Shown here: in pieces, positions 7,766 through 13,255 of the stretch
Layout: each line of letters opens with the position of its first letter
Numbering within the stretch: the stretch's first letter is position 1
DNA from: DAOTVS01 sp034436375
GTDB lineage: Bacteria > Chloroflexota > Anaerolineae > SpSt-313
DNA: 13,255 nucleotides
Reading direction: 5' to 3'
Assembly: GCA_034436375.1 (NCBI GenBank)
Contig: DAOTVS010000295.1
Location: 1 to 13,255, forward strand
Position numbers and translations under genes: made by a program
Notes under the pieces: model-generated
What the model was told of the DNA's origin: nothing
Seen by the model: the letters and a program-made list of their open reading frames with translations, nothing else
The model's database searches: none

Positions 7766-7800
7766 GGCGGTTCAGCCAGGCCAGACCCGGCTGAACCGCC
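7766..7800 (-). promoter_or_regulatory. intercistronic hairpin downstream of arlB
   Basis: A perfect 12-bp inverted repeat (GGCGGTTCAGCC / GGCTGAACCGCC) with an 11-base loop lies 36 bases past the arlB stop and ahead of arlD/E. In the operon direction no T tract follows, so a partial terminator, a processing site or a 3' stability element for the archaellin mRNA is more likely than a full stop. Such an element would give the filament subunit a higher level than the motor genes. Confidence 0.65.
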
Positions 7801-7836
7801 TCGAATTCCAGAGCACATGACAGCAGAGCAGGGCGC

Positions 7837-8424
7837 TTAGTTAAAGTTGATCACCTGATCAATGTAGGATGGCGTGGTCTTGTCAATGATCAGGACGCCT
7901 CCACGCGGCGGTTTGATTTCGATGGCGAACGGGGTGTCGGTGCTGAGGTTCATAGTGCTCAGATCGACGTCGATCTTGGCCAGCTCACCATCGTTCAGCA
8001 GGTTGTTGTCATCATGCCGCACCGGCCAGCTGACGGTCCAGCTGACGTTAGATTGCAGCTGCTTGGAATCGCGGTAATCGATGACGACCTTGTTTTGCCC
8101 AGCGCTGGTGTCGGTCAGGTCAATGGCCGAGCCGCCGGCGACGTTACCCACGGTGAAGACCAGGTGCCCGATCTTGCCTGTGCCGCTGATGCCGACGGTA
8201 TTCGAGATGGCCATGACGCTGCCGCGCAACTCCAACGACGACTGGACTTCCTGCAGCCCGGAGTAGATGGCTTCCTTGCCTTTTTCCGTTGTGGTCGTGC
8301 CGGCCGACAGGACCGTGAACGCAAACACGGCGGCGACCACGACAAAGGCGATCAAGATGATGGCAGTCTCAAGAGCGGTAATACCGCCCTCATCCCGCAA
8401 CAGTCTCTTGAGCCGATCGAACAT
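7837..8424 (-). CDS. arlB: ArlB-type archaellin (filament subunit)
   Basis: A 195-residue filament subunit precursor. A short basic leader (MFDRLKRLLRDEGG) is followed by a hydrophobic helix ITALETAIILIAFVVVAAVF (15-34), the class III signal peptide of archaellins; cleavage is expected after Gly14. The stretch closely follows the archaeal G-IGTLIVFIAMVLVAAV pattern. The rest (about 60-195) is beta-rich with GKIGHLVFTVGNVAGGSAID (83-102), as in the archaellin outer domain. Two N-x-S/T sequons (N126, N159) are present; glycosylation is speculative. I chose ATG 8424 because AAAGGGG (8437-8431) lies 6 bases upstream and the leader is then normal length; the open frame continues to 8691 without support. 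It is the only archaellin gene here and the first gene of the operon. Confidence 0.9.
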   Translation of the reverse strand: MFDRLKRLLRDEGGITALETAIILIAFVVVAAVFAFTVLSAGTTTTEKGKEAIYSGLQEVQSSLELRGSVMAISNTVGISGTGKIGHLVFTVGNVAGGSAIDLTDTSAGQNKVVIDYRDSKQLQSNVSWTVSWPVRHDDNNLLNDGELAKIDVDLSTMNLSTDTPFAIEIKPPRGGVLIIDKTTPSYIDQVINFN

Positions 8425-8451
8425 GTTGGACCCCTTTCGTGTGCTGTGTTG

Positions 8452-8479
8452 AGAGTAGGATTGTCGCTTTGAGTCCCAA
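8452..8479 (-). promoter_or_regulatory. tentative sigma70-like promoter for the archaellum operon
   Basis: Reading the minus strand, TTGGGA (8479-8474) and TACTCT (8457-8452) are separated by 16 bases. This would start transcription near 8445, about 20 bases before arlB and just upstream of its AAAGGGG site. Each box matches only 4 of 6 consensus bases, so this is a position-guided guess. No archaeal TATA/BRE pair or sigma28 flagellar promoter was recognised. Confidence 0.25.
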
Positions 8480-9050
8480 GGCCAGAGTCTGCCCGTGCAT
8501 CCGCCGTGGTCTTCCATCACCTCCGTTCGGCCCAGTGCAGAGGGGAGCTGCCGGGCCTGCTCCAGGCGCTTTGGGTTCACGGACCGGGAGAGATGTCTCC
8601 TCCATGGGATCCCAGCACTCTTGCTCTTTCCCCTGTTTATTGGGCGCTGTTCACCCGTGGAATCCTTCGCTTCCCGCATCTGTTGTAGCACAGTTCGGAG
8701 ATTTGTGTGGTAAAGTCTCCGTAAAGCTGTAACCTGGCGCTAGCGCGGTCGCTGCCCGCAGAGGTAACCCGAGGGTTTTGGCGACTAGAGCCAGCAGAAT
8801 CAACAAGCTCCTGATGCAACAGGAAGATACTGACATCTGAGGGTGACGGCCTGTCTGTGCCATGCTGTAAAGGCAAGTTGGCTGGGGCGGGCCGAGCCTT
8901 CCTGCACGACGATGATGGTGCGGTCATTGCTGGTGCTGGGCATGGCATGGTCGGCGCGCTCGATCCATGCCGGGGCAGGGACGCACGATCTGCACAGGCT
9001 GCACAGCGCAGGAGGGGTGTCAACGGATGGAACGAGATTGTCGCGATTTC
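8480..9050. other. intergenic region between divergent archaellum and redox operons
   Basis: About 570 bases between two divergent units. Several frames are open on both strands, but none has a good ribosome site and recognisable sequence, and they overlap each other. I see no tRNA or strong terminator. The region probably holds upstream control sites for the archaellum operon, possibly over an unrecognised small RNA or decayed gene. Confidence 0.45.
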
Positions 9051-9054
9051 CCCA

Positions 9055-9083
9055 CAGACGAGCCGATAGATCAGTGCTATAAT
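9055..9083 (+). promoter_or_regulatory. extended -10 promoter for the Sec-glutaredoxin/SOR operon
   Basis: A perfect TATAAT (9078-9083) is preceded by TG one base upstream (TGCTATAAT, 9075-9083), an extended -10 element. A weak -35 (CAGACG, 9055-9060) lies 17 bases upstream. Transcription would start near 9090, and AGGAGGT (9102-9108) precedes the ATG at 9114. The site supports translation starting upstream of the in-frame UGA. Confidence 0.7.
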
Positions 9084-9113
9084 GGCCCAAGTGGGTCAAA
9101 CAGGAGGTAGAAG

Positions 9114-9626
9114 ATGGACGTTACAATCTATACAACGCATACCTGACCTTACTGCAACATGGCGAAAGAGTTTCTTTCGCGTCGCGGCATCAAGTTTGTC
9201 GAGCGCAATGTGGCGGCGGACCACAGCGCAGCGAATGAGATGATCCGCATCTCGGGGCAGCGCGGTGTGCCCGTGATTACCATCGACGGGCAGGTGGTGG
9301 TCGGCTTTGACCGGCCACGCCTGGAGCAACTCCTGGCTGCGGCAACCGAGGGTGCGGGATTGGGGGCCAGCGTGATCGCGGCAGCAACCTATGCGCGCAA
9401 TCACAACCTCACCTTGCCTGAAGGGGCGTATGTGGGCGCCGTCAAGCCCGGCGGCTTGGCCGGGCAGGCTGGGCTGCAGGTGGGCGACGTGATCGTGGGA
9501 CTGGCCGGCCGGCCGGTTCACGGCGTCGAGGACCTGAGATCGCTGCTGGGCAGCCTGCGCGGGCAGCGCGTGGCGCTGGCCTATTGGCGCAATGGTGAGA
9601 CGCGATCCGTTGATGTGAGCCTGTGA
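9114..9626 (+). CDS. glutaredoxin-PDZ fusion, probable selenoprotein (UGA = Sec at residue 11)
   Basis: A 170-residue protein if the in-frame TGA at 9144-9146 is read as selenocysteine. The N-terminal domain (1-75) is a YruB-type glutaredoxin: strand DVTIYTTHT, then Sec11-Pro-Tyr-Cys14 where relatives have CPYC or CPWC, GVPV with the cis-Pro53, and VVVGFD (61-66). The C-terminal domain (about 92-170) is PDZ-like, with GAYVGAVKPGGLAGQAGL, GDVIVGLAGRPV and a closing strand as in HtrA-type PDZ domains. The ATG at 9114 has AGGAGGT 5 bases upstream. An internal ATG at 9159 has no comparable site and would delete the active site and first strand. A SECIS-like hairpin follows the UGA. It is probably a thiol/selenol reductant or repair factor, perhaps an electron donor to the superoxide reductase 33 bases downstream (inference). 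A true nonsense mutation or sequencing error is the alternative. Confidence 0.85.
9162..9180 (+). promoter_or_regulatory. SECIS-like hairpin for UGA decoding
   Basis: A perfect 8-bp stem GCGAAAGA / TCTTTCGC closes a three-base GTT loop (9170-9172). The loop begins with G and lies 23 bases after the TGA at 9144-9146. Bacterial SECIS elements are coding-region stem-loops just past the UGA with a G at the start of the apical loop, so position and form agree. It would bind SelB. Confidence 0.75.
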
Positions 9627-9659
9627 CGTGAGGCATTAGAGGAAAAGGGGAAAAACAGA

Positions 9660-10055
9660 ATGGATCTCGGTGAGCGCATTCAGAAGGCGGATTGGAAGGT
9701 CGAGAAGCATGTGCCTGTGATTGAGGCGCCCGACCAGGTGAAGGCTGGTGAGGTGTTCCAGACCACGGTGACTTTGGGCAAGGAGGTTGCGCACCCCAAT
9801 ACGACCGAGCACCACATCGCTTGGATCTCCCTCTACTTCCAGCCGGAAGGGGACAAGTTCACCCACCAGGTGGGCCATTTCGAATTCTCGGCCCATGGCG
9901 AATCGACCGCCGGACCCAACCAGGGTCCGGTATATACGCACCATCAGGTGACGGCGGCCCTCAAGATCAGTAAGCCCGGCACCTTGTATGCTCTTTCCCT
10001 GTGCAATATCCATGGCCTTTGGCAAAGCAGCAAAGAGATCAAAGTGACAGAGTGA
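9660..10055 (+). CDS. superoxide reductase, one-iron neelaredoxin type (class II)
   Basis: A 131-residue enzyme that reduces superoxide to hydrogen peroxide in the cytoplasm at a ferrous His4Cys centre. All family residues are visible: Glu15-Lys16 in EKHVP, iron ligands His17, His45 and His51 (HPNTTEHHIAWISLYF), and Cys115 and His118 in LCNIHGLW. The N-terminal rubredoxin-like desulforedoxin domain of two-iron desulfoferrodoxins is absent, and the length fits the one-iron form known from Pyrococcus and Archaeoglobus. The start ATG has AGGAAAAGGGG upstream. It lies 33 bases after the Sec-glutaredoxin, almost certainly in the same transcript. Typical of anaerobes and microaerophiles. Rubredoxin is the usual electron donor; none is encoded here. 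Confidence 0.96.
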   Translation: MDLGERIQKADWKVEKHVPVIEAPDQVKAGEVFQTTVTLGKEVAHPNTTEHHIAWISLYFQPEGDKFTHQVGHFEFSAHGESTAGPNQGPVYTHHQVTAALKISKPGTLYALSLCNIHGLWQSSKEIKVTE

Positions 10056-10132
10056 GCGTTTGAGGTCGAGGCAAGCGCGCGGCTGGAGCAGCTCTTAGAG
10101 TCGACTATGACGAGGCTGCAGCACTTTTGCCG

Positions 10133-10208
10133 TTGGGAGGACGAGGCTCCTGCCGAGTGTGGCACGCCTTGCACGGCGTGTGAACTGCCAGGAGCCTGGC
10201 CCTCCCAA
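10133..10208. repeat. long imperfect palindrome (dispersed repeat type)
   Basis: Arms of 20 bases (10133-10152 and 10189-10208) pair at 18 of 20 positions, and a second perfect stem CACGCC / GGCGTG (10163-10180) sits between them. The motif, of the type GGGAGGaCgAGGCTCCTG, resembles short palindromic repeats found in many copies in some bacterial genomes; I recall similar ones in Planctomycetota and Chloroflexota. A 68-codon frame across it (10107-10313) reads EDEAPAE, a common translation artefact of such repeats, so I do not call it a gene. Confidence 0.7.
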
Positions 10209-10215
10209 TGCCCTA

Positions 10216-10240
10216 GGGCAACCGTGAGGTTGCCCTTTCT
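10216..10240 (+). terminator. intrinsic terminator of the Sec-glutaredoxin/SOR operon
   Basis: A perfect 8-bp stem GGGCAACC / GGTTGCCC with a GTGA tetraloop is followed by TTTCTACTTT. It lies about 160 bases past the superoxide reductase stop, directly after the palindromic repeat, and separates this unit from the oxidoreductase operon. Confidence 0.8.
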
Positions 10241-10343
10241 ACTTTACGAAGAAGGCAAGCGCAAGCAGGTGGCCGGTATCGAGGAGATCGTCGCTGCAGT
10301 GACAGCAATTTGACACCCCCGGTTTCAGACGCGGAGGCATTGT

Positions 10344-10359
10344 GGCGGATGGGTCCGCC
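10344..10359 (+). promoter_or_regulatory. hairpin abutting the ribosome site of the ferritin-like gene
   Basis: A perfect 6-bp stem GGCGGA / TCCGCC with a TGGG loop ends one base before the GGAGGAGG ribosome site (10361-10368). It could modulate translation or stabilise the 5' end of the message. No known riboswitch is recognised. Confidence 0.4.
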
Positions 10360-10374
10360 CGGAGGAGGAAAGGG

Positions 10375-10578
10375 ATGGACTGGCTCACCTTCTTTAAGAT
10401 GATGATGCTCGATGAGCGGGGGGCGCAGGCCAAGTATCGTCTGGCGGCGGAGCGAGCTCAAGACCTGCAGGTACAGGCGACGCTGCAGAAGCTGGCCGAT
10501 GAAGAAGGGGTGCATTTGGCCTTGCTGGAGCAGGAATATGCCCGGCTGGAGCAGATCCTGAAGTGGAGTGAGCGATGA
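10375..10578 (+). CDS. small ferritin/rubrerythrin-like helical hairpin protein
   Basis: A 67-residue, mostly helical protein. Two helices (about 10-32 and 34-63) carry LDERGAQAKYRLAAERA and LADEEGVHLALLEQEY. The spacing of Glu14, Tyr21, Glu43-Glu44 and His47 recalls one metal-binding half of a rubrerythrin or ferritin-like four-helix bundle; such half-length proteins can dimerise to complete a di-iron site. Function and metal binding are inferred. ATG 10375 follows GGAGGAGG at 7-base spacing. An upstream in-frame GTG at 10342 lies within the hairpin and is less likely. Its stop overlaps the next ATG (ATGA), so it is coupled to the 2-oxoacid oxidoreductase, perhaps protecting that enzyme from peroxide or supplying iron. 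A non-metal linker protein is the alternative. Confidence 0.75.
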   Translation: MDWLTFFKMMMLDERGAQAKYRLAAERAQDLQVQATLQKLADEEGVHLALLEQEYARLEQILKWSER

Positions 10579-12332
10579 CCGTGACGGTGAACGACATGGC
10601 CCTGGTGATCGGCGGCGAGGCCGGCCAGGGTGTGGAATCCAGCGGCGAGGGGCTGGCGCTGGCGCTGGCGCGTGGGGGCCTGCGGGTTTTCGTGCTTTTT
10701 GATTACCATTCGCGCATCCGTGGCGGGCACAATTTCGCCCAGGTGCGCATCAGTGAGAGGGCGCTGGGCAGCCACAGCGAGCCGGCGCAGTTGGTGCTGG
10801 CATTGACGGCAGAGGCAGTACACCGGCACCTGGATCAGCTCGTGCCTGGGGGCGGCGTGCTCTATGACGATCGGCTGCCCGTGGACGCCGGTGTACTGAC
10901 GGCCAGGGAGATCGATGCTTTCCCTCTGCCTCTTTTGCAGATCGCCCGTGAGGTTGGGGGCGATGAGGTCATGGCCAACACCGCAGCGCTGGGCGCCTTT
11001 GCCGGGGTGGTCGAGCTCGACCTGGCCCCGCTGCTGAGCGTAATCGAGGACAATTTCCGCAGCAAGGGGCCGGCGGTGGTCGAGGGGAACCGCAAGGTGC
11101 TCCAGGCAGCCCATGCGCTGGCGCGCGAGCGGTATGGCTCCGGGTTCCCCTGGAAGCTGCAAGTGCGCCCGGCCGGAGAGCGCTTGGTGCTGAACGGCAA
11201 CCAGGCGTTTGGCCTGGGGGCGCTCTTGGGCGGCTGCCGTTTTGTGGCCGGCTATCCCATGACCCCGGCGAGCCCGGTGCTGGAGTGGATGGCGGCCCAC
11301 GGGGCGCGCTATGGCGTTGTGACCAAGCATGCTGAGGATGAGATCGCGGCTGCCTGCATGATCATTGGCGCGGGGCAGGCCGGGGTGCGCGCCTTGGCCC
11401 CCACCTCGGGCGGCGGTTTTTCGTTGATGGTGGAGGCGCTTGGCCTGGCAGGCATGAACGAGGTGCCGATCGTGATCTATGAGGGGCAGCGGCCGGGGCC
11501 TTCTACGGGGCAGGCTACCCGCACCGAGCAGGGCGACCTGCAGTTCCTGTTGCACGCCTCGCAGGGCGAGTTCCCGCGCATCGTGCTGGCCCCCGGCACC
11601 ATCGAGGAATCGTTTACGGCCGGCTGGCGCGCCTTTAACCTGGCTGAGCGCTACCAGTGCCCGGTGCTGGTGCTCTCGGATCACTACCTGGCCTCTTCCC
11701 TGCGCGACGTGGATGCCGAGGCGCTCGATTTCGGCGCCGTGCGCATCGACCGTGGGGAGCTCTTGACGGAGGCCGAACTCGATGCCCTGCAAGGCGAGTA
11801 CAAGCGCTTTGCCCTGACCGAGTCGGGCATCTCGCCGCGCGCGCTACCCGGGCACCCGAAGGCGGTCGCGGCGCCCTCCAGCGACGAGCACGACGAATAT
11901 GGGCGCATTCTGGAGGATGCCGACAACCGGCGGCGCATGATGGACAAGCGTATGCGCAAGCTGCAGGCGGCGCTGGGCGAGATGGAGGGTCCCATCCGCT
12001 ATGGCCCCGAGCAGGCCGAGCTGACTTTTATCGGCTGGGGCTCGACCTATGGTCCCTTGTGTGAGGCGGTGGACCGCCTGAATGCGGGCGGCGAGCGCGC
12101 CAACATGCTGCACATCCACGACGTGTGGCCGTTCCCGGCGGCGGCGCTCGAGGACGCGCTGGCCGGTGCGCGGACCACCATCGCCGTGGAGAGCAACTAT
12201 TCCGGCCAGATGGCCGACCTGATCCGCACGGCGACTGGACATCACGTGGCGAGGCGCATCCTGAAATACGACGGGCGCCCGCTGTCGCCGGAGTACATCC
12301 TGGCCCATGTGGAGGGTATGCACCATGGTTGA
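10575..12332 (+). CDS. korA: 2-oxoacid:ferredoxin oxidoreductase, fused gamma-alpha subunit
   Basis: A 585-residue subunit of a thiamine-diphosphate enzyme that oxidatively decarboxylates a 2-oxoacid to its acyl-CoA with ferredoxin as acceptor, or runs in reverse for CO2 fixation. The gamma domain (about 8-185) includes GGEAGQGVESSG and YHSRIRGGHNFAQVR. The alpha pyrimidine-binding domain (about 205-400) includes the family motif YPMTP (227-231; YPITP in most relatives) and TRTEQGDL (315-322). The C-terminal transketolase-like domain (about 480-570) ends with VESNYSGQM. The gamma-alpha order matches the two-subunit Kor/Sulfolobus class. The start overlaps the ferritin-like gene by 4 bases and the end overlaps korB by 8. 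Substrate (2-oxoglutarate, pyruvate or branched-chain) cannot be fixed from sequence; korA is the customary symbol. Confidence 0.93.
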   Translation: MTVTVNDMALVIGGEAGQGVESSGEGLALALARGGLRVFVLFDYHSRIRGGHNFAQVRISERALGSHSEPAQLVLALTAEAVHRHLDQLVPGGGVLYDDRLPVDAGVLTAREIDAFPLPLLQIAREVGGDEVMANTAALGAFAGVVELDLAPLLSVIEDNFRSKGPAVVEGNRKVLQAAHALARERYGSGFPWKLQVRPAGERLVLNGNQAFGLGALLGGCRFVAGYPMTPASPVLEWMAAHGARYGVVTKHAEDEIAAACMIIGAGQAGVRALAPTSGGGFSLMVEALGLAGMNEVPIVIYEGQRPGPSTGQATRTEQGDLQFLLHASQGEFPRIVLAPGTIEESFTAGWRAFNLAERYQCPVLVLSDHYLASSLRDVDAEALDFGAVRIDRGELLTEAELDALQGEYKRFALTESGISPRALPGHPKAVAAPSSDEHDEYGRILEDADNRRRMMDKRMRKLQAALGEMEGPIRYGPEQAELTFIGWGSTYGPLCEAVDRLNAGGERANMLHIHDVWPFPAAALEDALAGARTTIAVESNYSGQMADLIRTATGHHVARRILKYDGRPLSPEYILAHVEGMHHG

Positions 12333-13197
12333 TGTGAAGGACTATCAAAGCCCTGTGCGCCCCACCTGGTGCCCGGGCTGTGGCAATTTCGGCATCTGGA
12401 ACGCCGTCAAGCGGGCGCTGGCCGGGGCCGGGGTGGCGCCGCACGAGGTGATGATCGTCTCGGGGATCGGCTGCGGCAGCAAGTTGCCCGACTATACCCG
12501 TGCCAACGGGTTCATGAGTCTGCATGGGCGCACCGTGCCGGTGGCCACGGGGGTCAAGCTGGCCAACCACGGCTTGAAGGTGCTCTGCACCCATGGCGAT
12601 GGTGATGCCTATGCCGAGGGCCTGGGCCACATGCTGCATGCGGCGCGGCGCAATATCGGCTTGGTGGACCTGGTGCAGAATAACCGCATCTATGGCCTGA
12701 CCAAGGGGCAGTATTCGCCCACCAGCGATCACGGCCGTGTCAGCAAGACCTCGCCGGAGGGGGCCATCGAGGACCCCGTGAACCCACTGGCGCTGGCCCT
12801 GGCCGCCGGGGCGACTTTTGTGGCCCGCAGTTGGTCGGGTGATATCCCACATCTAAGCGCTGTGATCGCGCGCGCTCTGCAGCACCGGGGCTATGCGCTG
12901 ATCGATGTGCTGCAGCCCTGCGTCACTTTCGACAAAGGGCATGACTATGATTACTACCGCCCGCGTGTGGTCAATGTGAATGAGGAGCCGGGGTATGATC
13001 CGGCCGACCGCGTGGCTGCCTTTGCCCGGGCGCAGGAGTTCGGCGAGCGCATCCCCATCGGCATCCTCTACCAGACGGAGGACTGCCCGGCCTATGAGGA
13101 ACAGGTCTCGGAGCTCAAGGCCGGCCCGCTGGCGCAGCAGCCCTTCCGCGTATGGAGCGAGGATGACTATGAGGCGCTAAGACGAGAGTATGGGTAG
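12325..13197 (+). CDS. korB: 2-oxoacid:ferredoxin oxidoreductase, beta subunit
   Basis: A 290-residue beta subunit carrying thiamine diphosphate and one [4Fe-4S] cluster. The cluster ligands are Cys16 and Cys19 (WCPGCG), Cys50 (GIGCGSK) and probably Cys199 (LQPC). The cofactor motif starts at GDGDAYAEGLGH (91-102) and continues with NNRIYGLTKGQYSPT (119-133), as in KorB. No separate ferredoxin-like delta subunit is encoded, consistent with the two-subunit class. I chose ATG 12325, which overlaps the korA stop; the longer frame from 12307 would add 6 residues of korA overlap without a clear ribosome site. Translation is probably coupled to korA. It is the last gene of this unit in the window. 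Confidence 0.94.
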   Translation: MVDVKDYQSPVRPTWCPGCGNFGIWNAVKRALAGAGVAPHEVMIVSGIGCGSKLPDYTRANGFMSLHGRTVPVATGVKLANHGLKVLCTHGDGDAYAEGLGHMLHAARRNIGLVDLVQNNRIYGLTKGQYSPTSDHGRVSKTSPEGAIEDPVNPLALALAAGATFVARSWSGDIPHLSAVIARALQHRGYALIDVLQPCVTFDKGHDYDYYRPRVVNVNEEPGYDPADRVAAFARAQEFGERIPIGILYQTEDCPAYEEQVSELKAGPLAQQPFRVWSEDDYEALRREYG

Positions 13198-13224
13198 GGA
13201 GTAGACAGGCAGATATGGGGAGGC

Positions 13225-13255
13225 GAGGAGTTGGGGGGGACACCCCCAACTCCTC
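13225..13255. terminator. perfect hairpin after korB, cut by the window edge
   Basis: A perfect 13-bp stem GAGGAGTTGGGGG / CCCCCAACTCCTC with a five-base loop lies 28 bases after the korB stop and reaches the last base of the window. It may be the operon terminator, but whether a T tract follows cannot be seen; a palindromic repeat is the alternative. Confidence 0.6.

Noticed and set aside
8425..8691. N-terminal extension of the archaellin to residue 284
   Set aside because: The extension passes through the ribosome site and likely promoter, and would bury the class III leader 90 residues into the protein.
9159..9626. Glutaredoxin starting at the internal ATG (9159)
   Set aside because: It lacks the first beta-strand and both catalytic positions and has no ribosome site, while the start at 9114 has promoter and AGGAGGT.
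10107..10313. 68-codon plus-strand open frame
   Set aside because: It runs across the palindromic repeat and the terminator, and its EDEAPAE segment is the kind of artefact such repeats give.
10310..10315. Perfect TTGACA as -35 box of the korAB operon
   Set aside because: No acceptable -10 hexamer at 15-19 bases downstream; probably chance.
10458..11792. 444-codon minus-strand open frame opposite korA
   Set aside because: Antisense to a clear korA; translation rich in His, Gln and Arg with no domain pattern.

Overview
The window looks bacterial, GC-rich, and most probably from Chloroflexota (Anaerolineae or a relative). The bacterial evidence is strong Shine-Dalgarno sites, an extended -10 promoter (TGCTATAAT), a bacterial-type A24 prepilin peptidase, and a UGA codon followed directly by a bacterial-style SECIS hairpin. 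The phylum call is inference: from memory, archaella have been reported in some Chloroflexota, and the gene set fits that group.

Positions 8424 down to 230, minus strand, hold a compact nine-gene archaellum (archaeal-type rotary motility filament) operon: arlB (archaellin), an arlD/E-like coiled-coil protein, arlG, arlF, arlH, arlI, arlJ, a two-membrane-segment protein with a long charged tail that I do not recognise as an archaeal Arl protein, and a prepilin peptidase. Most genes overlap or lie within a few bases of each other. A strong hairpin separates arlB from the rest, which would let the filament subunit be made in excess. ArlB would be cleaved by the peptidase, assembled on the ArlJ platform by the ArlI/ArlH motor, anchored through ArlF/ArlG in the cell envelope, and linked to a cytoplasmic ring by the ArlD/E-like protein.

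Positions 8480 to 9050 hold no gene I can support. The plus strand then carries two transcription units. The first (9114-10055, promoter at 9055-9083) encodes a YruB-type glutaredoxin with an in-frame UGA at the first Cys of its CPYC motif, fused to a PDZ domain. It is followed by a one-iron superoxide reductase (neelaredoxin type). The UGA is followed by a perfect 8-bp hairpin with a GUU loop at bacterial SECIS distance, so this is probably a selenoprotein. A dispersed-type palindromic repeat and an intrinsic terminator close this unit.

The second unit (10375-13197) encodes a 67-residue half-ferritin/rubrerythrin-like protein and the two subunits of a 2-oxoacid:ferredoxin oxidoreductase (gamma-alpha fusion and beta), joined by overlapping start and stop codons. 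Together the plus-strand genes suggest an anaerobe or microaerophile that protects oxygen-sensitive iron-sulfur metabolism. The first 229 bases hold no gene I can support.
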